Shown in pieces: positions 1-4,965 of a stretch of DNA of 5,647 bases. The notes under the pieces were generated by a model that was not told the DNA's origin, did not search any database, and saw only the letters and a program-made list of their open reading frames with translations. This DNA is from Vulcanimicrobiota bacterium (GTDB lineage Bacteria; Vulcanimicrobiota; Vulcanimicrobiia; Eremiobacterales; Eremiobacteraceae). Position 1 is the first letter of the stretch. Every line of letters starts with the position of its first letter. The translations under genes and the position numbers were made by a program. The DNA lies in NCBI GenBank assembly GCA_019232725.1, contig JAFANK010000187.1, forward strand, positions 1-5,647, in the 5' to 3' direction.

Positions 1-851
1 ACGTGCTCTCTGGTCGTGGCGACAAAACCGACGTACGGCCCTCCGTAACCAATGGGAAGCCCGAACGATTGCGCCTCACCGACGGCGATGTCCGCGCCCG
101 AATCTCGAGGCGTCTTCAGAATAGCTAACGATAGCGCTTCGGCGGTGACGTTCACGCTCAGCGCCCCATTTTTGTGGGCTAATACTGAAGCGCCAGCCAC
201 GTCCTCAATGTTGCCAAAAAAGTTAGGGCTCTGCACGATCAGGCATGCTGCACCTTTTAGCCTATCCTCGGACTGAGTGAGATCCGCTACCCCCTGCGCG
301 CCATAAGGAACTTCCACCACCTCGATACCCATACCGGCCGCGTAAGTGTTAAGGACTGCTCGATACATCGGATGCACGGTCGAGCTGATTGCGACACGCT
401 TGTTGCCGGTTGCGTGCATCGCCATGATGACGGCTTCGACCACCGCCGTCGCTCCATCATAGAGCGAAGCGTTGCTCACATCCATCCCCGTCAGCAAACA
501 AATGTAGGTCTGCCATTCAAAAATGGCTTGCAGAGAGCCCTGACTCGCTTCGGCTTGATACGGCGTGTATGCCGTTAGGAACTCAGAACGCGTTGCGAAC
601 CAAGGTACTGCTGGGGGCCGATAGTGTCGGTAGGCCCCGGCTCCCAAAAATGACACCTTTGATGCTGCGTCGTTACTGTCCGCGAGAGCCTTGATATGGG
701 CGTAGGCATCGGCCTCCGCTAACGCGGGAGCAACGTCGAGCCGCTCCTTTATTTGAAGGCCGGATGGGAGTGAAGAAAGGGCGTCAAGGCTCGGCGCGCC
801 TATTGCGGCGAGCATCTCCTGGATCTCAGCGTCGGTATGGGGCGTATACAT
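1..851 (-). CDS. gcvPA: Glycine dehydrogenase (decarboxylating) subunit 1, 5' part only
   Basis: This is the N-terminal subunit of the split P protein of the glycine cleavage system. With GcvPB it decarboxylates glycine and passes the aminomethyl group to lipoyl-GcvH in the cytoplasm. I translated the minus strand from the ATG at 851-849 and it stays open for 283 codons to the window edge, so the last third or so is missing (the family is about 440-450 residues). Family hallmarks visible are FLGAGAYRHYRPPAV at about residues 68-82, the TAYTPYQAEASQGSLQ stretch near 93-108, and LTGMDVSNASLYDGATA near 119-135. The PLP-binding lysine belongs to GcvPB and is not expected here. The start lies 2 nt after the gcvH stop (TAAGAATG), with no good ribosome site of its own, which suggests translational coupling. 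The split form excludes the fused ~950-residue GcvP. Identity is secure; the gene's 3' end is unseen. Confidence 0.95.
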   Translation of the reverse strand, partial: MYTPHTDAEIQEMLAAIGAPSLDALSSLPSGLQIKERLDVAPALAEADAYAHIKALADSNDAASKVSFLGAGAYRHYRPPAVPWFATRSEFLTAYTPYQAEASQGSLQAIFEWQTYICLLTGMDVSNASLYDGATAVVEAVIMAMHATGNKRVAISSTVHPMYRAVLNTYAAGMGIEVVEVPYGAQGVADLTQSEDRLKGAACLIVQSPNFFGNIEDVAGASVLAHKNGALSVNVTAEALSLAILKTPRDSGADIAVGEAQSFGLPIGYGGPYVGFVATTREH

Positions 852-853
852 TC

Positions 854-1237
854 TTACAGCGACTTCACCAATTCGTCGTAGGATGCCGCATCCATGAGAT
901 CCGTTTTATCCGACGCCGCGCGAACGGTGACTTTGACGAGCCAGCCCTCACCATACGGATCGTTGTTGACCTTGGTCTGATCGTCCTCAACACTCGCATT
1001 GACTTCGGCAACCGTCCCCGAGACGGGCGCATAAATGTCGGACACTGCTTTGACCGACTCCACGACGCCCATCGGCTTGCCGCGCTCTACGGAAGCCCCC
1101 GGTTTTGGCATTTCTACATATACGATGTCGCCAAGCGACGACTGCGCATAATCGGTGATCCCGATGACTGCGGTCTGCCCATCGATTTTCGCCCACTCAT
1201 GCTCTTTTGTGTACAGCCGGTCTGTCGGCGTTGACAT
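854..1237 (-). CDS. gcvH: Glycine cleavage system H protein (lipoyl carrier)
   Basis: GcvH is the small lipoylated carrier that shuttles the aminomethyl intermediate between the P, T and L proteins. The product is 127 residues, a normal family length. It opens with the typical YTKEHEW segment (residues 9-15) and carries GITDYAQSSLGDIVYVEMP at about 26-44. The lipoylation motif is ESVKAVSD with the acceptor Lys63, followed by YAPVSGTVAEVN (69-80) and the NDPYGEGWL loop near 91-99. The ATG start is set by an AGGAG eight bases upstream; that site overlaps the gcvT stop codon, so the two genes are tightly linked. Only 2 nt separate its stop from the gcvPA start. No damage or unusual residue is seen. 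Lipoate must be supplied by LipA/LipB or LplA enzymes encoded elsewhere. Confidence 0.97.
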   Translation of the reverse strand: MSTPTDRLYTKEHEWAKIDGQTAVIGITDYAQSSLGDIVYVEMPKPGASVERGKPMGVVESVKAVSDIYAPVSGTVAEVNASVEDDQTKVNNDPYGEGWLVKVTVRAASDKTDLMDAASYDELVKSL

Positions 1238-1245
1238 GTTTTGTA

Positions 1246-1251
1246 CTCCTA
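1246..1251 (-). promoter_or_regulatory. gcvH ribosome binding site overlapping the gcvT stop
   Basis: Read on the minus strand, TAGGAG combines the TAG stop of gcvT with an AGGAG Shine-Dalgarno core. Eight bases separate it from the gcvH ATG. This is the strongest ribosome site in the gcv cluster and supports co-translation of gcvT and gcvH. Confidence 0.75.
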
Positions 1252-2346
1252 TTTCTTCCGTTTGTAGAAGGGCATCTGCACAACGGTTGCCGGGTGCTGA
1301 GCACCACGGATCTCGACCATCAGCGTTGTTCCCAATGGGCTTGCGTCTTTGTGAACCAACGCGGTGGCGATGTTCTTACCGCCAAGCGCAGGCGCTGGGG
1401 AGCCTGAGCGCACATCTCCCACGCGCTGGCCTTCATAGAATACGCTATAGCCGGCTCGAGCTGGCGCCTTCCCCTCCATGGCGAGACCTACGATCCGTTC
1501 GTACGCGTCGTCATCCCGTTGCTTTTCTAGCGCGCGTTTCCCGGTGAATTCCGTTTTGGGAAATTTTACTGCCCACCCGAGGCCGGCTTGGAGAGGTGTT
1601 ATGTTTTCATCGAGCTCGTGACCGTATAGCGGCATGCCCGCCTCTAGCCTGAGGACATCGCGGGCGCCCAGACCAGCTGGTAGGAGCCCGAACTGCTGCC
1701 CCGCGTTTGTGAAGGCCTCCCAAAACTGTTCCGCGACATCGCTCGACGCAAATACCTCGAAGCCGTCTTCTCCCGTGTAACCGGTTCGAGCCACTTCCAC
1801 GCGATTACCAGCCACTATTCCAGTCGCTGCATAATAATACTTGAGGTCTGCCAGCTTGAGGTCGCAAACCGTTTGCAGCACATCAACCGCGCGCGGTCCC
1901 TGCAGAGCGATAAGGCAAGATTGCGGTGTTCGGTTTTCAAGAGTCACGCCGCTCGGGCGACTAGCCTCAAGCAGTTGCCAGATCTTATCTGTATTGGAGG
2001 CATTGACGACCACAAGCCAGTACTCGGGCAAGCGGTAAATGATGACATCATCGTGCGCACCACCGGCACCATTTGTGACGATATTGTAGCGCGCTTGGCC
2101 AGGGCGCATGGTCGCAACTTCGTTTGAGGTCAAGCTGTCCAGCCACGCGGGAGCCTTCTCGCCACGAATGAGAAGTTGCCCCATGTGCGAGAGGTCGAAC
2201 ATGCCCACCGCCGTTCGGACGGCCCTGTGCTCCTCGAGAATGCTCGAGTAAGTGATAGGCATAAGAAATCCCCCGAAGGGGGACATCTTGGCGCCGAGCC
2301 GGATATGAGTTCGATATAACGCTGTCTGCGCTGGTTGCGTCAGCAC
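1249..2346 (-). CDS. gcvT: Aminomethyltransferase (glycine cleavage T protein)
   Basis: GcvT takes the aminomethyl group from lipoyl-GcvH, releases ammonia and forms 5,10-methylene-tetrahydrofolate. The product is 365 residues, normal for the family. The N-terminal folate-binding domain has LGAKMSPFGGFLMPITY (residues 18-33), LEEHRAVRTAVGMFDLSHMG (38-56) and the catalytic acidic site at HDD (98-100). RTGYTGEDGFEVF lies near 187-199 and GLGARDVLRLEAGMPLYGHEL near 226-246. The C-terminal barrel ends with the usual G..SP.L..NIA and VQMPFYKRKK. The start is a GTG, not ATG. It is preferred because TALYRTHIRLGAK aligns with the usual family N terminus; the next Met (residue 21) would delete conserved sequence. 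No Shine-Dalgarno is visible upstream, but an inverted repeat sits right against the start codon. It is the first gcv gene, 47 nt after the LuxR-type regulator. Confidence 0.97.
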   Translation of the reverse strand: MLTQPAQTALYRTHIRLGAKMSPFGGFLMPITYSSILEEHRAVRTAVGMFDLSHMGQLLIRGEKAPAWLDSLTSNEVATMRPGQARYNIVTNGAGGAHDDVIIYRLPEYWLVVVNASNTDKIWQLLEASRPSGVTLENRTPQSCLIALQGPRAVDVLQTVCDLKLADLKYYYAATGIVAGNRVEVARTGYTGEDGFEVFASSDVAEQFWEAFTNAGQQFGLLPAGLGARDVLRLEAGMPLYGHELDENITPLQAGLGWAVKFPKTEFTGKRALEKQRDDDAYERIVGLAMEGKAPARAGYSVFYEGQRVGDVRSGSPAPALGGKNIATALVHKDASPLGTTLMVEIRGAQHPATVVQMPFYKRKK

Positions 2347-2347
2347 C

Positions 2348-2399
2348 CGGCTAGCTTCTGCGAGCCGCCAAACCCGTCCTAGCCGATGGTCGTCTAGCC
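2348..2399 (-). repeat. Inverted-repeat cluster in the gcvT leader
   Basis: On the minus strand, CGGCTAG (2385-2379) is the perfect reverse complement of CTAGCCG (2354-2348), which ends one base before the gcvT GTG. A second copy of GGCTAG lies at 2399-2394 and overlaps the stop of the upstream regulator gene. The start-proximal arm could therefore pair with either upstream copy. The 24-nt loop is long and there is no U-tract, so it is not an intrinsic terminator. A role in masking the gcvT start or coupling it to upstream translation is inference. Confidence 0.45.
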
Positions 2400-2981
2400 T
2401 GTTGCTTCTTCCCTAATACCAAGGATCTTGGACGCGAGCGATGATCGCGAGCGAACGCCGACCTTGGCAAAAATGCGCTTGAGATGGTCTTCCACCGTGT
2501 ACTCTGTAAGCACAAGGCTATCCGCTATTCGCCTGTTCGAGAACCCTCGGAGCACGAGAGCCGCGACTTCAGCCTCACGAGGGGTGAGGCGATATCGCGA
2601 TAGCGCACTGCGCACGATATCTTGCCTACTTGCCCGTTCGACCAGCAGCATGAGATGGGCCTCACGATCGCCGGAGATCACGCACGCCCGAATGCATACA
2701 TCAAGAGCAGGCAGCATGAGAGAGCAGCTATCGGCACCAAGTGCGAGACGGCTCTCGATATCATCAATCAACTGCCGAATTGGAACTGGTAACTCGCTGC
2801 CCAATGCGAACGCGTCCCCACCCGCGAGGATCGGACGGAGCATCTTCACGCTTGCTTCATTCGCGAGCCGAATTCGGCGCGCGATATCCACCACCAGGAC
2901 GCCGGGCATCTGCCTACTATGAACGCCCGTGGCAGGCTCAACAACCAGCGGAGGGGCCGAGGTACGGAATCTGGCCTTCAT
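2394..2981 (-). CDS. LuxR-family transcriptional regulator with PAS-like N-terminal domain
   Basis: The product is a 195-residue cytoplasmic DNA-binding regulator. The C-terminal GerE/LuxR helix-turn-helix spans about residues 129-190. It begins with the family signature LTPREAEVAALVLRGFSNRRIA and continues through TVEDHLKRIFAKVGVRSR, with the recognition helix near 160-172. The N-terminal part (about 27-115) looks like a degenerate PAS-type sensor: GVLVVDIARRIRLANEAS resembles the opening strands of PAS domains. No receiver aspartate pocket is visible, so it is not a response regulator. The ATG at 2981 has only a distant AGAGG (13 nt away) as a ribosome site, and no better start gives a complete sensor domain. 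It lies 47 nt upstream of gcvT on the same strand, and diverges from the response regulator at 3405. Control of gcvTHP is plausible but inferred from position only. The ligand and target are unknown. Confidence 0.85.
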   Translation of the reverse strand: MKARFRTSAPPLVVEPATGVHSRQMPGVLVVDIARRIRLANEASVKMLRPILAGGDAFALGSELPVPIRQLIDDIESRLALGADSCSLMLPALDVCIRACVISGDREAHLMLLVERASRQDIVRSALSRYRLTPREAEVAALVLRGFSNRRIADSLVLTEYTVEDHLKRIFAKVGVRSRSSLASKILGIREEATG

Positions 2982-3073
2982 GGCCGTAATAAGACCTCTG
3001 CTCTAGAACTACGCGTCTCAGGGGACCAAAGCCCTATCCAGTGACTCTGCAATCCCAGACGAGTCAATTGCCT

Positions 3074-3102
3074 TGTGTATAACTTAGTACGCTTGTGGAT
3101 AG
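3074..3102 (-). promoter_or_regulatory. Two DnaA-box-like 9-mers, 20 nt apart
   Basis: On the minus strand TTATACACA (3082-3074) matches the DnaA consensus TTWTNCACA exactly, and CTATCCACA (3102-3094) matches at 8 of 9 positions. They have the same orientation and a 20-nt period, about two helical turns. Known DnaA boxes also act as transcriptional control sites. Two short matches in one region can arise by chance, so DnaA binding is only a suggestion. Confidence 0.35.
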
Positions 3103-3243
3103 ATTCTTTCCCCTTTTGACGCGCTTTAGTAGCGCGAGCGAATCCAAAGTAGTCTAGGGCTTGAGTCTTATACGAGCGTTAACAAAAGTTTTATCGGCGC
3201 TTAAGCGGGTAAGAGTACAATTGCAAACGACAGCCATACACGT

Positions 3244-3264
3244 GTTCGTTTTGGTTCGTTGTTC
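3244..3264 (+). repeat. 10-bp-phased direct repeat GTTCGTT
   Basis: GTTCGTT occurs at 3244-3250 and again at 3254-3260, followed directly by a partial copy, GTTC, at 3261-3264. The exact 10-bp period puts the copies on one DNA face, as in many response-regulator operators. It lies about 60-80 nt upstream of the candidate -10 of the response regulator gene. Which protein binds it, if any, is unknown. Confidence 0.35.
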
Positions 3265-3285
3265 CCTAATTCATATGGGCCTTTC

Positions 3286-3299
3286 CCCTGATTTCAGGG
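3286..3299. promoter_or_regulatory. Near-perfect palindrome CCCTGA-TT-TCAGGG
   Basis: Six-bp arms CCCTGA and TCAGGG flank only two bases. A two-base loop is poor for RNA but fits a symmetric protein site on DNA. It lies just upstream of the candidate promoter of the response regulator gene, where an activator or repressor could act. The binding protein is not known. Confidence 0.4.
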
Positions 3300-3320
3300 A
3301 TTACTCACATGAACGGGCTG

Positions 3321-3329
3321 TGCTATAAG
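3321..3329 (+). promoter_or_regulatory. Candidate extended -10 promoter of the response regulator gene
   Basis: TGCTATAAG holds an extended -10 (TG, one base, TATAAG; 5 of 6 to TATAAT). The region 15-18 nt upstream has no good -35 (TTACTC at best), so the promoter may depend on the TG element or an activator. Transcription would begin near 3336, giving a leader of about 70 nt before the ATG at 3405. Confidence 0.45.
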
Positions 3330-3343
3330 TACTTTACTGTACT
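3328..3343. promoter_or_regulatory. AGTAC/GTACT dyad overlapping the predicted transcription start
   Basis: The perfect inverted repeat AGTAC-TTTACT-GTACT overlaps the -10 and the expected start site of the response regulator gene. That position suits a repressor or autoregulation by one of the two LuxR-type proteins. The half-sites are short, so this is a candidate operator only. Confidence 0.35.
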
Positions 3344-3351
3344 GAAGGGTC

Positions 3352-3373
3352 GAGGCTGAATTGCTCAGTCCTC
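3352..3373 (+). repeat. Leader hairpin upstream of the response regulator gene
   Basis: GAGGCTGA (3352-3359) pairs with TCAG and CCTC (3365-3373) across a 5-nt loop, with a single bulged T at 3369. Its CCTCC end (3370-3374) is also complementary to the GGAGG ribosome site at 3395-3399. Two exclusive structures are therefore possible: one frees the ribosome site and the other covers it. No function is demonstrated. Confidence 0.35.
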
Positions 3374-3394
3374 CGGTGCGCAAACACTAGGGAT

Positions 3395-3399
3395 GGAGG
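3395..3399 (+). promoter_or_regulatory. Ribosome binding site that fixes the response regulator start
   Basis: GGAGG sits five bases before the ATG at 3405. An in-frame ATG at 3393 overlaps this element and has no usable site of its own, so translation most likely begins at 3405. Confidence 0.7.
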
Positions 3400-3404
3400 C
3401 TACG

Positions 3405-4043
3405 ATGGCTACGGAGCAGGTGCGCATAGCAGTCTTAGAAGAGCAGGCGCTTTTCCGCAAAGCGTTATGTCAGGTACTCGCTAAGGACGAACGGTTTAAA
3501 GTTATCCCCGAGTGCATGGAGCACAACGAAATCCAACGTATTGCGGGAGCGAAGCCCGACATCACTCTCTTGGATGTCGATTTCCAACGAGGCGATCCCG
3601 TCGACACCGTCAAGGCGATGCGTGAGGCGCATCCCATTGGAAAGATCTGCCTACTTTCAATGCACGCACAACAAGCGTTGCTTGAGCGCAGCCTCGTGTT
3701 CGGACTCGAAGGCTATATCATCAAGGACATTGGGCTCACCGATCTTTCGCGTGCGTTGCTCGCGATCAACGGCGGCGACTTCTATGTCGATCCGCGGTTA
3801 GCGGGAAGCATGTTGCGACGGATGAGTGAACGCCGCCATAAGGGCGATCCCACCGAGCTCTCTGAGCGTGAGACTGATGTGATCCAACTCATCGCGATTG
3901 GGCTTTCCAATAAGCAAATATCGGAAAAACTGTTCTTGAGTGAAAAGACGGTCAAGAACCATATTAGCCGCATCTTTAGCAAGCTCAACGTCACCGCCAG
4001 AACGCAGGCTGCCATCTACGCCATAAAATCAGGTCTCGCTTAA
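3405..4043 (+). CDS. NarL/FixJ-family response regulator (orphan, atypical acidic pocket)
   Basis: The product is a 212-residue two-domain regulator: a CheY-like receiver (about 6-125) and a GerE/LuxR helix-turn-helix (about 150-212, with LSERETDVIQLIAIGLSNKQ and LSEKTVKNHISRIF). Counting from the ATG at 3405, the receiver keeps the phospho-acceptor Asp57 (TLLDVD), the switch Ser85 (LLSMH) and Lys107 (IIKDIG). The usual N-terminal Asp-Asp Mg-binding pair is Glu12-Glu13 (AVLEEQALFRKAL), which may alter phosphorylation. No sensor kinase lies in the window, so the partner is unknown. The start at 3405 is chosen over the in-frame ATG at 3393 because GGAGG sits five bases upstream. The gene is monocistronic, with its own candidate promoter and an intrinsic terminator. 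It is divergent from the PAS/LuxR regulator and convergent with speE. Target genes cannot be told from sequence. Confidence 0.93.
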   Translation: MATEQVRIAVLEEQALFRKALCQVLAKDERFKVIPECMEHNEIQRIAGAKPDITLLDVDFQRGDPVDTVKAMREAHPIGKICLLSMHAQQALLERSLVFGLEGYIIKDIGLTDLSRALLAINGGDFYVDPRLAGSMLRRMSERRHKGDPTELSERETDVIQLIAIGLSNKQISEKLFLSEKTVKNHISRIFSKLNVTARTQAAIYAIKSGLA

Positions 4044-4071
4044 CGACCCAGCGAGCCTTTCATCCCGTCTC

Positions 4072-4099
4072 GGCGCGAGGTGCTCGCGCCTCTTTTTTT
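4072..4099 (+). terminator. Intrinsic terminator of the response regulator gene
   Basis: A perfect eight-bp GC-rich stem, GGCGCGAG and CTCGCGCC (4072-4079 and 4083-4090), encloses a GTG loop and is followed by TC and seven Ts (4093-4099). It lies 28 nt after the stop codon. The minus-strand side has no T-run, so it should terminate mainly plus-strand transcripts; the same hairpin might still protect the speE 3' end. Confidence 0.9.
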
Positions 4100-4104
4100 G
4101 GGGC

Positions 4105-4965
4105 TTATCGTAAGTATCGCGGTAGGCTGAACATGCGCTGGTGGGATTCCTGATCGTAGAACTTCAGGCCGCCGACGGTGCTGCCATACGCTTTGGCCGC
4201 TGACGCCGCCTCCGGCGATCTGAGATCCAGTGCTGCGGAGCAGACTGCAAAGCCCCATTCCGTATCAAAGGCGGGCACGTACGCACAATAGGGATACACG
4301 CCAGAGAACGATTCCTTGAGTTTACGGACCATTTCGATATGCAGCTGCAAATTGTGCGGGCCCGCGGTCGACGCTTGCAGCGCATACGCTCCATGCGGCG
4401 CTAGCCTGCTGCGAATTCGCGCATACATCTCTGGTGAATGCAATTGAGCAGATGGCGAATCTTCTAGCGGCTCCGTCAAGTCGCCGATAATGACGTCAAA
4501 CTGCTCGTTCGACGAGAAAACGTAGTCCTTAGCGTCGCCGACGATGACCTCAGTGCGGGCATCTTCGAAAGCGCCGGCACTCCATTCGGGTAGATAGCGG
4601 CGGCAAACATCGACAACTTCACCGTCGATATCAACCATGGTGACTTTCTGCATGCTGGGCAGACGAAGAAGTTCTCGCAGCGTTGCCCCCTCTCCACCAC
4701 CAAGGATCAGCGCACGCTTCGGCGCACCCCCGCTTGCCACACAAGCGGGATGGACAAGGGACTCATGATAGATGTATTCGTCAAGCGCCGAACTTTGCGT
4801 ATCACCGTCAAGGACAAGCATCTTGCCAAAGACCGGGCTTACGACGACCGCGTACTCTTGGAATTTTGATCTGCCGGAGACGAGGGTTTGCGTCAGAGCG
4901 TGGCCGTGGATCTCTCCCCGGCCGACCTGCTCAACGTACCACTGAAAGTTTTCGGTTTTTGGCAC
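4105..4965 (-). CDS. speE: Polyamine aminopropyltransferase, Thermus/thermospermine-like subtype
   Basis: The enzyme transfers the aminopropyl group of decarboxylated SAM to an amine, giving a longer polyamine and methylthioadenosine. The product is 286 residues. Residues 62-74 (DEYIYHESLVHPA) lead into the Rossmann fold: LGGGEGATLREL (88-99) and the acidic VDIDGEVVDV (111-120) for the nucleoside, GDAKDY (143-148), and the catalytic-loop motif DVIIGDLTEPLED (157-169) with Asp162. The C terminus, FYDQESHQRMFSLPRYLR, is typical. GGGEG and GDLTEP differ from the GGGDG and D-S-S-D-P of classical spermidine synthases; they resemble, from memory, the Thermus triamine/agmatine enzyme and plant thermospermine synthase, so the acceptor may not be putrescine. 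The start is a GTG inside speD (35-nt overlap) without a Shine-Dalgarno, suggesting coupling. Family is certain, substrate is not. Confidence 0.92.
   Translation of the reverse strand: MPKTENFQWYVEQVGRGEIHGHALTQTLVSGRSKFQEYAVVVSPVFGKMLVLDGDTQSSALDEYIYHESLVHPACVASGGAPKRALILGGGEGATLRELLRLPSMQKVTMVDIDGEVVDVCRRYLPEWSAGAFEDARTEVIVGDAKDYVFSSNEQFDVIIGDLTEPLEDSPSAQLHSPEMYARIRSRLAPHGAYALQASTAGPHNLQLHIEMVRKLKESFSGVYPYCAYVPAFDTEWGFAVCSAALDLRSPEAASAAKAYGSTVGGLKFYDQESHQRMFSLPRYLR

Larger units (their letters stand above)
2982..3404. other. Divergent intergenic regulatory region between the two regulators
   Basis: This 423-nt gap is relatively AT-rich and contains no ORF I would support. It must hold the promoters of both divergent regulator genes and perhaps of the gcv operon. 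Landmarks are a TGACTC/GAGTCA dyad at 3042-3066, two DnaA-box-like 9-mers at 3074-3102, a six-bp hairpin (CGCGCT/AGCGCG) at 3120-3136 and tandem GTTCGTT at 3244-3260. Closer to the plus-strand gene are the near-perfect palindrome at 3286-3299, an extended -10 at 3321-3329 and an AGTAC/GTACT dyad at 3328-3343. I could not find a convincing minus-strand promoter for the LuxR gene. Confidence 0.7.

Noticed and set aside
764..1234. Long plus-strand ORF opposite gcvH
   Set aside because: It is antisense to the clearly recognisable gcvH and the start of gcvPA, has no family likeness, and its composition is what a shadow frame would give.
2347..2393. Glycine riboswitch upstream of gcvT
   Set aside because: The gap is only 47 nt and lacks the conserved riboswitch core; no such core was seen in the 2982-3404 gap either.
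2428..2922. Plus-strand ORF of 164 codons opposite the LuxR regulator
   Set aside because: The minus-strand frame has an unmistakable GerE helix-turn-helix; the plus frame is Ser/Arg-rich and resembles nothing.
3074..3102. Replication origin
   Set aside because: Two boxes without a larger cluster, an AT-rich unwinding region or origin-linked genes do not make an oriC.
3120..3136. CGCGCT/AGCGCG hairpin as a terminator
   Set aside because: There is no following T-run on either strand and no gene ends nearby; it is kept only as a landmark of the intergenic region.
3116..3144. TTGACG at 3116-3121 as a plus-strand -35
   Set aside because: The sequence 16-18 nt downstream (around CGAATC) is not a credible -10.
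3309..3359. 16-codon ORF (ATG to TGA) as a leader peptide
   Set aside because: It has no ribosome site, contains the candidate -10 and start site, and shows no codon run suggestive of attenuation.
3393..3395. First ATG as start of the response regulator
   Set aside because: The GGAGG element overlaps this codon and is ideally spaced for the ATG at 3405; the four extra residues are not part of the receiver fold.
4072..4099. Bidirectional terminator serving speE as well
   Set aside because: On the minus strand the hairpin is not followed by a T-run, so only the plus-strand direction is supported.
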